Part shown: one piece after another, positions 63,732-64,000 of the stretch | Position numbering within the stretch: the stretch's first letter is position 1 | How the letters are laid out: every line of letters begins with the position of its first letter | Origin: Arthrobacter sp. B6 | GTDB lineage: Bacteria > Actinomycetota > Actinomycetes > Actinomycetales > Micrococcaceae | Length of the DNA stretch: 64,000 nucleotides | Direction: 5' to 3' | Assembly (NCBI RefSeq): GCF_001663775.1 | Contig: NZ_KV467169.1 | Span: 1-64,000 of the forward strand | Position numbers and translations under genes: made by a program | Notes under the pieces: model-generated | What the model saw: only the letters and a program-made list of their open reading frames with translations | What the model was told of the DNA's origin: nothing | The model's database searches: none

Positions 63732-64000
63732 GTGAAATCCTGGATATCCCGCCCTGTTCCTGACCTGCCCGGCAGCATGCCCGCCATCCGGCTTTTTGAT
63801 ACCGCCGCAGGCAGGGAAGTTGAGCTGCGGGGCCTCGGCGACCAGTCACTGTACGTCTGCGGGATCACGCCGTACGACGCCACCCACATGGGCCATGCGG
63901 CCAGCTATGTTGCGTTTGACCTGCTGAACAGGGCCTGGCGTGACGCCGGCCAGCGCGTGGCCTACGTCCAGAACGTCACCGACGTCGACGACCCCCTGCT
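63732..64000 (+). CDS. mshC: Mycothiol synthesis cysteine:GlcN-Ins ligase, partial
   Basis: The first 89 codons, cut by the window end. It should ligate cysteine to the GlcN-inositol sugar in mycothiol synthesis. The N-terminus [20 protein letters not shown] and [20 protein letters not shown] match MshC, the latter with the HIGH-type motif (HMGH) and the zinc Cys of class I cysteinyl-tRNA-synthetase-like enzymes; [10 protein letters not shown] is present at the edge. The GTG start suits the leaderless promoter. This gene places the organism among mycothiol producers. Confidence 0.93.
   Translation, partial: MKSWISRPVPDLPGSMPAIRLFDTAAGREVELRGLGDQSLYVCGITPYDATHMGHAASYVAFDLLNRAWRDAGQRVAYVQNVTDVDDPL

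Overview
The window is high-GC actinobacterial DNA. Gene content and order point to Micrococcaceae of the Arthrobacter / Pseudarthrobacter type. Supporting signs are an OpcA-dependent glucose-6-phosphate dehydrogenase, a heme A and SUF neighbourhood matching the known mycobacterial gene order, a mycothiol ligase (mshC), DUF4193 and DUF3099 proteins, a GlgM-type glycogen/maltosyl synthase, many GTG/TTG starts and several probable leaderless promoters. It is an ordinary chromosomal stretch. I see no phage, insertion sequence, CRISPR array, rRNA or replication origin, and only one tRNA.

Layout. (1) 1-6735, minus strand: pentose-phosphate operon tkt-tal-pgi-zwf-opcA. (2) 7248-11291: heme O synthase on plus; heme A synthase and a two-gene ABC exporter on minus. 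(3) 11407-16626, plus: sufR-sufB-sufD-Rieske-sufC-sufT, with no cysteine desulfurase or SufU inside. (4) 16811-22352: a zinc metallopeptidase, then an acyl-CoA ligase/thiolase pair converging on a biotin ECF importer (ecfT-ecfA-bioY). (5) 22668-26467: an ABC-F protein, a 579-bp repeat-rich gap, and a SURF1 / Cys-rich protein / DUF3099 minus-strand operon. (6) 26590-33147: FabG, a second SDR, a VOC protein, SerB, an orphan ABC ATPase, a TSUP permease, a SpoU methyltransferase and ribosomal protein L31 type B with a structured leader. (7) 33253-38226: lipoate ligase, aminopeptidase N, YeiH-family permease. (8) 38340-41734: circularly permuted ATP-grasp, alpha-E and transglutaminase operon. (9) 41796-46524: flavin-type oxidoreductase, a zinc-finger SDR, divergent glgC and glgA/glgM. 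(10) 46612-53218: a fatty-acid module (acyl-CoA dehydrogenase/oxidase, TetR, thiolase, two-domain FabG, MaoC dehydratase) with a 13-bp-arm operator. (11) 53215-64000: FUSC exporter, a frameshifted beta-lactamase-family gene, a Xi-class transferase, an M50-like protease, YqeY, DUF4193, tRNA-Leu, M20 peptidase, acyl-CoA dehydrogenase, small proteins, aldo-keto reductase, uppP and the start of mshC.

Themes. Region 1 supplies NADPH and pentoses. Regions 2, 3 and 5 serve cytochrome oxidase and Fe-S biogenesis (CtaB, CtaA, SURF1, SUF). Region 4 couples an acyl-activating pair to biotin uptake, an association also seen in Bacillus. Region 10 is a complete fatty-acid reaction cycle.

Most worth following up: a 57-bp palindromic mini-element that appears to have inserted into one arm of an inverted repeat (24697-24753), with a second copy at 16741; a second 32-nt-period repeat family around 8215-8518; the ligase/thiolase/BioY cluster whose thiolase lacks its second catalytic cysteine; a zinc-finger SDR without the catalytic tyrosine; the ATP-grasp operon; and the L31 leader. 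All calls come from reading the sequence. No database search was run.
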